Source of the DNA: Corella eumyota
Taxonomy: Eukaryota; Chordata; Ascidiacea; Phlebobranchia; Corellidae
Assembly: GCA_963082875.1 (NCBI GenBank)
Contig: OY720098.1
Location: 19,034,001-19,098,000 of the forward strand
DNA: 64,000 nucleotides
Direction of reading: 5' to 3'
Shown: positions 14,401-24,116 of the stretch, in pieces
How the letters are laid out: the number at the start of each line of letters is the position of its first letter
Position numbering within the stretch: the first letter of the stretch is position 1
Notes under the pieces: generated by a model
What the model was told of the DNA's origin: nothing
Databases searched by the model: none
What the model saw: only the letters and a program-made list of their open reading frames with translations
Position numbers and translations under genes: made by a program

Positions 14401-16060
14401 GTATGCAATATCATTGGCCAAAAATATCACGTGACCTAATTAAACCCAAAATAAAAATTACCTCAAACTTTTGTTTTACTGAAAATTTTCGCGAAATGTT
14501 TTATTTTGAATGTTAGTTAGGCCAATGCGCGTCTAATAAAATACAAAATTTTAGGTTTTGAGATTTCATAAATTTTTAATAAAAGTTTCATAACTTTTAT
14601 GAATATTAATATTTTCGAAAAATATTTTGTAAGCACGGCAATTGGACCTGTGCTGTTCTAACACAACAATTATTTTTCGATTTTAAATTTTTTTTTAAAA
14701 TTTATATGCAATATCATTGGCCAAAAATATCACGTGACCTAATTAAAACCAAAATAAAAATTAGCTCAAACTTTTGTTTTACTGAAAATTTTCGCGAAAT
14801 GTTTTATCTTGAATGTTAGTTAGGCCAATGTGCGTCTAATAAAAAACAAAATTTAAGGTTTTAAGATTTCAAAAATTTTTAATAAAAGTTTCATAACTAT
14901 TATGAATATCAATATTTTCGAAAAATATTTTGTGAACACGGTAATTGGACCTGTGCGGTTCTAACACAACAATTATTTTTCGATTTAAAATTTTTTATTT
15001 TTTTTCAAAAAATTTGTATGCAATATCATTGGCCAAAAATATCACGTGACCTAATGAAAACCAAAATAAAAAATACCTCAAACTTTTGTTTTACTGAAAA
15101 TTTTCGCGAAATGTTTTAGCTTGAATGTTAGTTGGGCCAATGCGCGTCTAATAAAATACAAAATTTTAGGTTTTGAGATTTCATAAATTTTTAATAAAAG
15201 TTTTATAACTTTTTTGAATATTAATATTTTTATAAAATATTTTGTGAACACGGTAATAGAAACTGTGCGGTTCTAACACAACAATTATTTTTCGATTTAA
15301 AATTTTTTATTTTTTTTCAAAAAATTTGTATGCAATATCATTGGCCAAAAATATCACGTGACCTAATTAAACCCAAAATAAAAATTATCTCAAACTTTTT
15401 ATTTTACTGAAAATTTTCGCGAAATGTTTTATCTTGAATGTTAGTTAGGACAATGTGCGTCTAATAAAATACAAAATTTTAGGTTTTGAAATTTCATAAA
15501 TTTTTAATAAAAGTTTTATAACTTTTATGAATATTAATATTTTTAAAAAATATTTTGTAAACACGGTAATTGGGCCTGTGCAGTTCTAACACAACAATTA
15601 TTTTTTAATTTAAAATTTTTTATTTTTTTAAAAAATTTGTATGCAATATCATTGGCCAAAAATATCACGTGACCTAATAAAAACCAAAATAAAAATTATC
15701 TCAAACTTTTGTTTTACTTAAAATTTTCGCGAAATGTTTTATCTTGAATGTTAGTTAGACCAATGCGCGACTAATAATATACAAAATTTTACGTTTTGAG
15801 ATTTAATAAATTTTTAATAAAAGTATCATAACTTTTATGAATATTAATATTTTTGAAAAATATTATGTAAACATTATAATAAGACCTACGGTTTTAACAC
15901 AACAATTATTTTTTGATTTAAAATTTTTTTTTTTAATTTGTATGCAATATTATTGGCCAAAAATATGTTCGCGTGACCTTTTGACGTATCAAAACTGTAT
16001 ACTTTTAGCTCGACCAATGATCATACAAAAATGTGAGCACTTTTTTCTCTGCGTATTCAT

Positions 16061-16717
16061 AACATAAATTTTTTTTATATTACAGGTCGTGACTATAGCT
16101 ATGCGTGAAAAAAAAATAAAAAAAAAATTTTTTTCAATGGGGAAGCTGGGTTTCGAACCTTAGACTTTGCTACTCACAACGTAAATTTGAAAATGAATTA
16201 AAAAATAATTCGTGTTTGTTTGTTATATTTACATGCTGGTTTGTTTATTAAAAATCAAAGGTATGTAATATTCTTAGTTAATGTTTATACATATATTATT
16301 TTATTTATAAAATTTTATGTTAAAAATAATCAAGTAATTTCGAACCATATTTTATTTATCAAATAAATCTAGTTAAATATTAATATTATTCGTAAATATT
16401 AATGAAATGCGTTATTTTGACTAGTGCGGTTCTACTGGCATTATTGAATTTCGAATAAAATGTTTTAACTTTTTGAATTTTTTTTGTCAAAAATTATTTG
16501 GTAACATATTGAGGTTAAGTGAGGTCGTAATACACGATATGAAAAAATGCTGTAACTTTATTAAATAATTTACTTTTGAAATTTATATATTGGAAAAAAA
16601 TTACAACTTGTCTGTAGATTTAGTCATAAATACTGTATAACAATCATTACTTTAAATGGAGATTCTAAAAAAATGTTTCTTTGTTTCATTAAGCGAAATA
16701 GCTGGAGCGGATTATGT
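16061..16717. other. Satellite flank, no gene
   Basis: Unique AT-rich sequence between the array edge and the tRNA pair. Around 16423-16450 the words AGTGCGGTTCTACTGGCATTATT echo the satellite phrase and may be a decayed monomer remnant. At 16140-16180 the minus strand holds a B-box-like GGTTCGAAACC, but no complete tRNA fold is visible. Nothing coding is supported. Confidence 0.6.
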
Positions 16718-16799
16718 GACGAGGTGGCCGAGTGGTTAAGGCGATGGACTGCTAATCCATTGTGCTCTGCACGCGTGGGTTCGAATCCCATCCTCGTCG
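16718..16799 (+). tRNA. tRNA-Ser (anticodon GCU)
   Basis: 82 bases. Acceptor arm GACGAGG (16718-16724) pairs with CCTCGTC (16792-16798), with G as discriminator at 16799. The A box is TGGCCGAGTGGTTAAGG. Anticodon stem ATGGA/TCCAT encloses loop CTGCTAA, with anticodon GCT at 16751-16753. The long variable arm (TGTGCTCTGCACG region) is typical of type II serine tRNAs. The T arm carries GGTTCGAATCCC, a good B box. It decodes AGC/AGU. No T-run follows it, so it probably depends on the terminator after the tRNA-Ala. Confidence 0.97.
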
Positions 16800-16802
16800 A
16801 TT

Positions 16803-16874
16803 GGGGATGTAGCTCAGTGGTAGAGCGCACGCTTCGCATGTGTGAGGCCCCGGGTTCAATCCCCGGCATCTCCA
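16803..16874 (+). tRNA. tRNA-Ala (anticodon CGC)
   Basis: 72 bases. Acceptor GGGGATG pairs with CATCTCC (16867-16873), with discriminator A at 16874. The A box is TAGCTCAGTGGTAGAGC. Anticodon stem CACGC/GTGTG (one G-T pair) closes loop TTCGCAT, with CGC at 16835-16837. The T arm has GGGTTCAATCCCC. The acceptor stem starts G1-C72, G2-C71, G3-C70. The conserved eukaryotic tRNA-Ala identity pair is G3-U70, so this gene may be a variant there; a tRNA covariance search would settle this. It begins 3 bases after the tRNA-Ser end. Confidence 0.95.
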
Positions 16875-16880
16875 TTTTTT
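16875..16880 (+). terminator. Pol III terminator (T6)
   Basis: TTTTTT directly follows the tRNA-Ala discriminator. It is the only T-run of at least four after the tRNA pair, and the 3-base gap between the two tRNAs has none, so it probably ends one dicistronic transcript. Confidence 0.85.
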
Positions 16881-18692
16881 GATATTCGTTTTACTTTTAA
16901 ACAAATATTGCCGAGTGTTGTTTTATTTCATGAAAGTTTTTGTTGCCTAGACCCTTATCTCTATCTTTTCTGTGCCACGTGATCTGCCGGTTTTACATTG
17001 TATTCTAGTATTCGTAATGCTATTTATGGACGATAAAATGTAACCTTTTCGCAATAATCAACTATATGCAAAAGACACAAGTTTGATTTATAAGTATTAT
17101 ACATTTTCAATTATTACGTGATTCTGTATTTTTTAATAATCCAACATAAAAATAATTCTCTATTTTAATATGGTGAACTTTAATAAACATTTTGTCTAAT
17201 TTAAATGGTTTTGATATTCAAAAAATTTTGATATTCAAAAAAAAAAGTGCACAGGTAAATTATTGTAGACAAATATTTAGGTGCAATTTAGATGCGATCT
17301 TATTACAACTTTGGAATAAAGTCTGTAGTGCAAAAAATGCCAACGCCAATACAATAACTAGATAACCAGAAATAAATAATCTTTAGAATTTCATTTTCTC
17401 ATTTCAACGTGGCGTAACAAAACCTTTACGTTGTGGTAAAAATAGAAATAAAACGTACCGAAGCACGCAGTTAGTTTTTGCGTGGGCTGCCTCGTTTACC
17501 GGAAGCCGCACGCACGCTATTCAATTGTAAAGACGCTTTTAGAAATTCTTTCGACTTTGCGAAATGAGAAAATAACAAAAAATATTTTAACAAAAGATAA
17601 AAATTTTCAACTATCTAATTTGAAAATAAACTTTGACTTAAAAAAATAAATGCACATTTCATATTATAGGCCTTACATTTTTCCTTATTTTAAATTTGTA
17701 ATTTAATATTAGGTTATCGAGTATTTTTGATAATTATCTACACAAAAAATATTTTTTATTACTTTTAATCTTTTTAATTTCAGTAGCAATATGTTAAAAC
17801 AAAAGTTACTGAAACCGCTCTGGGCATTACATTACTTTGAATTGGAAATATAATTACTTCATTTACCTAAAATCACGTGACAAACATACTTTAAGGTTTT
17901 TATGGAAAATTTTGTACTGGAAATTGATCTAGTTTAACCTTTTCTTAGAATTGTTTTTCGCTGTTTGATCAAGAAAAATGTATATATCACTGTTTTATTT
18001 TAAAATATCAAATATTACAATTTAGAATTACAAAAATATTACATACCGTATTATGTTCATTACAGAAAATGCATTAAGTAAAAATGTCATTTAAAATTAT
18101 TTATATTATTGTAAACTTAACACTGTATTATGTTACATAAAAATACAAGATATGTGTATTATAACGGCATTAGCTTTAAACGGACAATATATTACTACTT
18201 TATACTTGCCACTTTAACAGTATACATTTTTAAAAAGTTTTGTTTTTTGACAAATTTTTGTGTTTTTAATAAAGTTATCTAATAACGAGGCAGTGTGTTT
18301 TATTGACCAATATGTTGAACGTAAATATTTAATTTAAAAATTTTTTTGCTTTGTTTTTCTGTTTGGGTTAAAAAAATTTACAACGTTAATAATACAACTG
18401 TTTTAAAAGTCAAAAATTTACAGTTAAATTTGTTTTTTATATGTAAATAAATTTTAAGGCACTTTTCCCCAATTTTTTTTATGGGTTTTCTATCTTTTCC
18501 GGTGTGCTTACAACCGTGGAGATTATATTGAAACAATGACATCACAATATACTTTGTAAAGAAAAGAGATTTTAATAGACTGTGAATAAATTTAGAGTCA
18601 TTTTTCATTTGCATATAACTTTTGGTGATCTTATTACCATATCGTTTCTTATAAACTTAAAAAGCCAAATTTAACGAGATGAGCGGACTAGA
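16881..18692. other. Intergenic, no gene recognised
   Basis: AT-rich unique sequence between the tRNA pair and the receptor gene. Only short, low-information open frames are present, including a 78-codon minus frame at 18378-18614 with no recognisable motif. AATAAA on the minus strand (18299-18304) could be a distal polyadenylation signal for the receptor, about 390 bases past its stop. Confidence 0.5.
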
Positions 18693-20947
18693 CTATTCCG
18701 TAGAATCCATTGCAAATCGTTGATCAATATTAACAACCACTTGAGGCTGAGCGGTACTGTCTCTAACAGCAGCTTTTGGTTTCCACGACGAAATGTCTTT
18801 GGAATTTCGAAAAAATACATGCCACGAGTTTCGAACCGGATCCTCGCTCTTATTCGGATCGCCTCTTAGTTGAAGATTATCTCGTTTAGTCGGTGTTGTC
18901 ATGCGGTAAGGCTTAGTTTCAATTTTGCGTCGAAAAACACGCGATGTGCCGAACTGAAAAGCGGGCGACCAGTTGATAAGTACCAGATAAGGTAAAGTCC
19001 CGCTGAAAATAAATAATGTGACAAATATTACGGCTAAGTTTGGCAGCAATAACGACTTGCTGATTGCATTTGAGTTTGTATCTGATGTTGATACTGCGTT
19101 TTGTGATGTATTAGTTGGTGATGCATTAGTTGGTGAAGGCGTTACACTATTTTGTGTGTTTAAAATACTACTACTGTACATATCAATAGCAATTAACCCG
19201 CACAATGGCAAGATAAATAAACATAACAAAGCACAAGTTATTATCGTTGCTTTTGTTTCATCTATTTCCTCGAAAAACGCTTTTGCGCAGTTTTTCGAAA
19301 TCGTTTTCCCGCATTTCGTCAAGTCGGTCACCTTAATCCTCGAGCCAGAGTTACATCGTTTCATTGTTGACAACTTTAACCAGTTTGGCGGTTTTGGAAA
19401 TTTGTAAGTGCCAAGCCTTGATTTAATCGTGTCCTTATTTAAATTCACGTCTGCTTGAGTTTCGTTTTCCGATCCAATTTGAATTGAGTCGGTTTGTATG
19501 TCAGCAATGCAGTTCAAATGTCTATCCGTCTCAATCTGTTTTAAGTATTCTTCCTTATGCGAAAAAGCGTTTTTTTCCTCGGGATTTGGTTGAACACTAC
19601 TAGGGTTTTTATTAGCAGAGTTACAGTTCTTTGCATTACTTTCCACTTGTCGAATCGGTGAGCCTGGCTTATCTTTTCTTTCAACTTCCTTCAGGTAGCG
19701 TTGGAATTTTTTACATTCTTTTCCATCAGGAAATGTAGCTTGTAAAGCAATGTGATAATACTTCGATTGTTTGGCTCTAGCCTGTACTTGTAGAAGTGAT
19801 ATAAACAAAAATCCTAAGGCCAATATAAGAAAAATAAACGGTGCAAACAGCACAATTATGTAGACTATACCAACTACGCTTGCAGTGGTTTCGTTTACAA
19901 ATATCAATCCATTTGGAAATGCTAATCCTTCCTCATAAAACTGCCCATACAATAAAAAACGAATACCAGAGTTCGGCAGGCCAGCTAACCAACTTAAGGC
20001 AATCGAAATTCCCCACAGAAATATTAAAGTAAAAACCAGGAATATTTGAACGAAATTGGTCTTTTTCGGTGGTGTTCGTTCTTGCGTTGGAGAATCCACA
20101 GTATCATGCTTCGCTATTCGAACAAAATAACCATCAGGCTGTATACCTCGTACAGTAGCCCATCGTTCTACAACATAACCTATCATCACATATATTGTTG
20201 ATAACACCGAGACGTGTAAAAACCCATTTGCAACTGCTTTATAGGTTGTAAGCTTCTGTGATGTGTCAGAAATACCGATTTGTTTCGAGAAAATTAAATC
20301 TCCGATTGCGGCTATAAATGGGAATAAAAACACGCTCGATAATATTCCAGAAAATGCCAGCGACAATCGGAAAATTTTTTGTCTCTGTAACCAAAAAAAA
20401 ATATCATTAAAGTTTGTTTTTAGCCATAAGTTGTTATTTTATGGTTAAACTTTTTCAGTGGTCAAAAGGAGAAAATACCTAATAGGATATTTTCCAAGAA
20501 ATACAGAAAATGTAGACAGACAGACTTATGGATTTTACTGTTCCAATATACCTACCTGTTTTTATAGATTCTAATTCCTTAAAACTCATATTTCTGGTTG
20601 AGCTAATTTAGAATTTATTAATTAAGTGTAGCATTTTTATATACAATAGATGTTATTATGTTTACCCATATTGACTGCTTATGCTTATCCACTTTTCTTG
20701 TGACAACTTTTGTGCATTTTTCGTCTTCCCGGTCGAATTTGCCTTTTAAAACTGACAACATGGTCACACAATTCAAATACAAACTAATAAGTGATACGGT
20801 ACCAACCACTACTAGCAAAATAATGACTGAATTTCTGCAGTATTGTGGATAGATATTCCAAATTGTTTGATTAATTTCAGCATTTCCGATTTGTAGTCGT
20901 AATTCTTTGTCAATTGGGCAAAATGGAATAAGAGCAAAGGCGTCCAT
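18693..20947 (-). CDS. Divergent rhodopsin-like GPCR, two exons, ~657 aa
   Basis: Exons 20947-20666 and 20384-18693. The 281 bp phase-0 intron has donor TGG|GTAAAC and acceptor TTACAG|AGA. The start is ATG at 20947 (context AAAATGG; no in-frame ATG precedes it). Seven helices are visible: TM1 ends exon 1 (ISLYLNCVTML, with the helix Asn); TM2 at ~101-125; TM3 at ~145-168 ending ERW in place of DRY; TM4 at ~205-231 with FLWGISIALSW; TM5 at ~263-292 with an FAPFIF proline; TM6 at ~474-496 with FILP in place of CWxP; TM7 at ~537-565 with GTLPYLV in place of NPxxY. The third cytoplasmic loop is very long (~295-473) and charged. Extracellular loop 3 is an unusually long Ser/Thr/Asn-rich stretch (~497-538). 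NQT and NET are possible glycosylation sites. The TM3/ECL2 cysteine pair and the TM2 Asp are missing. Ligand and G protein are unknown; plasma-membrane location is inferred. Confidence 0.8.
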
Positions 20948-21891
20948 TTTATTTTTTTTATATAACAAAATTATCTGAATAGTAGAATCATATTACTTCT
21001 AAATTTTATTTTTAAATACAACTTTACAAAAACTATTCTGAACACATATTTTAAAATGTAGCTTTTTTATATCTCACATCATTATTGCTTTATGATGTAC
21101 CAAATGTAATTTTGAATTTGCTAATTTACTATTTTTTAATTAGACAACTAATTTAATACTGAATTACTATTTTTAAATACAAATTTAAAATTGAATGTAA
21201 ATTCTTTGTACTGCATATAATAATATACACCGTATATGGTCCAATCGTGCATTAAATCATGTTGTTTATTATTTTTATAAATCGCTTCATAATTTTGTAA
21301 ATTTGTAAACAAGCTGCTTTTTAATATAAATTATAAATATAAATAATTAAATATTCAATAATTAAATTACACTACATATTATCAAAAGTTGATTTGCAAT
21401 AGATTTTTTAAATTTAGTTCAGTCAGGCTGAATTAATGTCAAATTCTTTTTGGTGACATTAAAAAAAAAATCTTGGCTAGCCTTACTGCCTGTTTATACA
21501 ACTCAAAACAGAATGATTTGCCAAAAAACACTCAAAAATAATTTTCTTTTCACTCGAAATTAATCAAAATATTTTGATTTTAACACGTCAGTCTAACTTT
21601 TACATCTATTCGATATCCGGACTTGTCAATTTAGAAGAAAAGTTGCTAATTAAGAATTTATTCTGAGTCGACCGTGCGTCATTCTCTGATTTTTTCCCTG
21701 AATCTGACACAACGTGAAATATTATGAATTGTGAAATTAATTTACCAATTTAATAAGTAAATAACTGTACCTAATTAACCCTTGCAGGTAGAAAAACAAA
21801 AACGAACAACGATGACTCACTTTTGCAGTAACAACAATAAAACTTGAAATTTTTGAAAAAAAAACAACAACATTTTTTGAACAAAAGTTTG
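20948..21891. other. Intergenic between receptor and zinc-finger gene
   Basis: About 0.9 kb of AT-rich sequence lying upstream of the receptor start and downstream of the zinc-finger stop. It should hold the receptor promoter, but no clear TATA box or first non-coding exon can be supported. No coding frame is seen. Confidence 0.5.
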
Positions 21892-21897
21892 TTTATT
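21892..21897 (-). promoter_or_regulatory. Polyadenylation signal AATAAA
   Basis: The minus strand reads GTAAATAAAC about 32 bases after the zinc-finger stop codon at 21929. This is a canonical hexamer at a plausible distance for a short 3' UTR. Confidence 0.6.
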
Positions 21898-21928
21898 TAC
21901 ACATTACAAAACAAAAACAACACAGTGG

Positions 21929-22726
21929 TTACATACGATATTGCAACGCTGCCAGCTGGCGGCTGGTATTTAGAGTAGCCATATAACGATAAGTATCCAA
22001 CATTTGATTTCCAATGTCAGTTTGCCATGAAGTTTTAGGTGTTGAATACCCCGAAGTTGGACAATTAAAGTCAATAAAATTTGCACTGAACGTATTCGAG
22101 TAAGGTAATGGTGATACGCTTAAGCTAGGGCTATGTGTTGGTGTTGCTGATTCAACTTTGCTATGGTTACTTTGCAGACGTTTTAGATGCGTTTTCATAG
22201 AAAGGTCGAGAGGTTCTTCTGAGTAAATATCTGGACTTTGCCTGTTACAAAAATTGGTTTCAGCAGAAGAATTGCTGCTGTGTAGCGCCTTGGATAAAGT
22301 CGGATACCTATGTGGAATATTTTCCTTTAAAGTTGCTTGTTTGTTTATTAGCTCAGCAGCTATAGCTAAAGTTGAAAGCGAGTTTTTGGTTGGGTTGGTT
22401 TGCTTTTTTGAAGTTTTCGATGGATCGATCGGCAATAAAGCTAAACCGTGCTTGACTTTGGCATGCTTGATTCTGTTCAAGTCGCGTCGAAATCTGCGTC
22501 GACAAACCGGACAAGTGTAAATTGCTTTTACGTGTTGATTTTTAGGTGAAAGCGGCGCCTGTACAGGTAATTGTCCATCTTGAAACTGTACTAGGCCTTT
22601 GTTTTGGTGCGTAGTTAGTTTTGTTGTTGACTTTTTTGGTGGATTGCTTTCTAAAACTGTTGTTGGTATGTTGTTGTTGTCGAATACCGAGTGCCGACGC
22701 TTCGCTTGGTTATTTTCCATTGACAT
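21929..22726 (-). CDS. Single C2H2 zinc-finger protein with PLDLS motif, 265 aa
   Basis: One coding exon. The start ATG at 22726 lies one base inside the exon, after splice acceptor TTTTTTTGCAG|A, and a second ATG follows two codons on. Residues 72-93 form one classical finger, C-x2-C-x12-H-x4-H (CPVC...H88...H93), in a very basic segment (RRRFRRDLNR). Residues 172-176 are PLDLS, the PxDLS motif known to recruit the CtBP corepressor. The rest is Ser/Pro/Thr/Asn-rich and looks disordered, with an N-terminal basic KRRHS. A nuclear transcriptional repressor or cofactor is inferred. A lone finger usually binds DNA weakly, so partners or protein-protein contacts are likely. No family name is assigned. 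Confidence 0.8.
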   Translation of the reverse strand: MSMENNQAKRRHSVFDNNNIPTTVLESNPPKKSTTKLTTHQNKGLVQFQDGQLPVQAPLSPKNQHVKAIYTCPVCRRRFRRDLNRIKHAKVKHGLALLPIDPSKTSKKQTNPTKNSLSTLAIAAELINKQATLKENIPHRYPTLSKALHSSNSSAETNFCNRQSPDIYSEEPLDLSMKTHLKRLQSNHSKVESATPTHSPSLSVSPLPYSNTFSANFIDFNCPTSGYSTPKTSWQTDIGNQMLDTYRYMATLNTSRQLAALQYRM

Positions 22727-23001
22727 TCTGCAAAAAAATTTTTTTTTCTAATTCTAGTAATGTGTCTACGTTTATTTTTAATAAATTAATAAATTCTAAG
22801 CAAACTTTAGTGCACGAATTTATAATTCATTTTAGATATCACGATTTACCATTTAAAATAAAACTAATATATATTTATTAGCAGTAGTTAATATGCAATT
22901 ATTAAGCTAAATCCTTCATTAAATAAATTTCTAAAAAAAATCTAAAAATGGTCAATTTAAAAATTAACTTTATATAAAACATTTACCAACTAATATTTTA
23001 C

Positions 23002-23080
23002 CTTATTTATTGCTCGTTGAATTTTTCTTATAAATAATGCTGGATTCTGTTTCGCTACTGAACCGCATTTAAAATGATCT
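23002..23080 (-). other. Predicted non-coding first exon of the zinc-finger gene
   Basis: Donor ATAAATAAG|GTAAAATA lies at 23001/23000 and pairs with the acceptor before 22727, giving a 274 bp intron (22728-23001). The 5' limit is set from the TATA box at 23102-23110 and is approximate. No ATG-led frame of note lies in it. Confidence 0.5.
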
Positions 23081-23101
23081 GGTTTATTCTTGGACTGTTA
23101 G

Positions 23102-23110
23102 CCTTATATA
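23102..23110 (-). promoter_or_regulatory. TATA box of the zinc-finger gene
   Basis: The minus strand reads TATATAAGG. It sits about 25-30 bases before the predicted first-exon start and about 100 bases before a good splice donor, the arrangement expected of a core promoter. Confidence 0.6.
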
Positions 23111-24030
23111 CTACAACGAGACAATAGAACAAAAAAAGTTTTTGTTATTCTATCACCACCTGGCCGTAACCTTCTTTTAATTCTCGTTTTAAGACGAGAG
23201 AAAATCGGATTTCTTCGTTTATCGTTAACTGTGTCTGTCGCTTTCGAAAGTAAACAAAAGAAAAAAGTGGCCTTGTTTATTCGCTAATCTTATAACAAGA
23301 GCTCGCCTACTGTGAACCGTTAATTCTTTTGTTTTGCTTAAAAATAAACGGTAAATAACGTCGCAGTTTCACTTTGCGCTTATGTGAGCACGGGAAAAAG
23401 GAAATTACGTAATGAGGCCAAGTCTGTGTTGTGCATTTGTAACTACGCCTGAAAAACACGAAACGCTGAAGTAATGGTTATTTTTAAACTCGCAAAGTTG
23501 CACTTAATTCCAACAAAATGACGCCGTTAAAAGAACAACAACCAAACAAGTATCTAACAAAGCATTAAACAAGATATCAAAAAAAAAAATTTAATTGGGA
23601 CAACGCTAAAAAAAACAACCCTGGTCAAAAAAATTAAAATTTTTATAAAGTTTTTGCGGTTTCTATTGCTTATTCATAATCACACGTTTTGCTTTGTAAT
23701 ACAAGCGTCATTATGCTAACAGAACGGACCCCATCTTATTTGACTACCAATATATGTAAAGCTAAATTTACCTTTGTTGTATTGACCTAATTGTCATTGT
23801 CAGTATACTATGACTACGCGTCATCGCAACGCGTTTCTCAAATATCATGATAAGCTACACGTTGCAATATACTTGGTTTATGCAACGCTACGGTAAGCGA
23901 GTTAATGTAAAGGAAGCCATATAGGATTACGTGTCGTTTTGCAACGCCTATTACGCTTATGTCATTTCCCTTTTACTGGAATATTGTTGAACCAAATTTA
24001 TTATGGTTTACAACGTGTTTGGCATTTAAT
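23111..24030. promoter_or_regulatory. Upstream region of zinc-finger gene with GCAACG cluster
   Basis: No gene is seen. This stretch is less AT-rich than its surroundings. GCAACG occurs at 23826-23831, 23883-23888 and 23941-23946, and its reverse complement CGTTGC at 23860-23865, with near matches at 24011 and 24044. GTTGC/GCAAC is the half-site of RFX-type X boxes, so the cluster may be an upstream control region. That reading is inference. Confidence 0.4.
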
Positions 24031-24116
24031 CATTTTTTCCCCGTCGCGTTGTTGTAATATTAATTGTATATCGTATTTATTATTTACTTTTATCAATGCG
24101 CGAAAAACCAAAATAA
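24031..24116 (+). repeat. Dispersed ~86 bp repeat, copy 1
   Basis: CATTTTTTCCCCGTCGCGTTGTTG through TATCAATGCGCGAAAAACCAAAATAAA is nearly identical to 25071-25157, in the same direction. It is followed by (AAAT)n and an A-rich run (24112-24134), as at the 3' end of a retroposon. The element it belongs to is not identified. Confidence 0.7.

Larger units (their letters stand above)
1..14456. repeat. 8,406 bp higher-order repeat (27 monomers), two copies
   Basis: Positions 1 to about 6050 match 8407 to about 14456 at a constant offset of 8,406 bp. The monomer landmarks 7, 319, 635 and so on to 5930 reappear at 8413, 8725, 9041 and so on to 14336 with no net indel. Private variants are shared at the same offset: TATTACGTGACC (about 3829/12235), ATGACTATTAAT (about 4004/12410), the missing C in TTTTTGATTTAAA (about 4392/12798) and TTATTGTTTGATT (about 5323/13729). 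The match fades in the monomer beginning at 14336. This is a recent duplication of a 27-monomer block, probably by unequal exchange. An assembly duplication is a possible alternative. Confidence 0.93.
1..16060. repeat. Satellite array, ~311 bp monomer, about 52 copies
   Basis: Head-to-tail monomers are marked by the phrase CTGTGCGGTTCTAACACAAC, which recurs at 7, 319, 635, 945, 1257, 1568, 1878, 2188, 2498, 2811 and so on to about 15889; spacing is 303-316 bp. The array starts before the window. Each monomer holds ATTGGCCAA, TCACGTGACC, GGCCAATGCGCG and a TTTCATAA...TTTTATGAATATTAATATT block. Much of the length change comes from a T-run of variable length after CGATTTAAAA. No open reading frame of note runs through it. 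The last monomers (from about 14648) are more divergent, and the final one (15889-16060) is barely recognisable, as expected at an array edge. It could be pericentromeric or a dispersed satellite block; position on the chromosome cannot be read here. Confidence 0.97.

Noticed and set aside
1-16060. CRISPR-like array
   Set aside because: Monomers are ~311 bp, continuous and without unique spacers; the surrounding genes are eukaryotic.
15837-16067. 76-codon plus-strand frame
   Set aside because: It lies in the decayed last satellite monomer and reads as simple AT-rich translation.
16140-16185. tRNA on the minus strand near the satellite edge
   Set aside because: Only a B-box-like word is seen; no acceptor or anticodon arm.
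16624-16882. Open frames on both strands (83 and 69 codons)
   Set aside because: They are translations of the tRNA-Ser/tRNA-Ala pair; the GIEPGASH-like peptide is a well-known artefact of tRNA genes.
18378-18614. 78-codon minus frame downstream of the receptor
   Set aside because: Low complexity, no motif, no splice or promoter support; treated as chance or 3' UTR.
19018-19407. 129-codon plus-strand frame
   Set aside because: It is antisense to the receptor exon 2, with no independent motif.
22254-22520. 88-codon plus-strand frame
   Set aside because: It is antisense to the zinc-finger coding exon.
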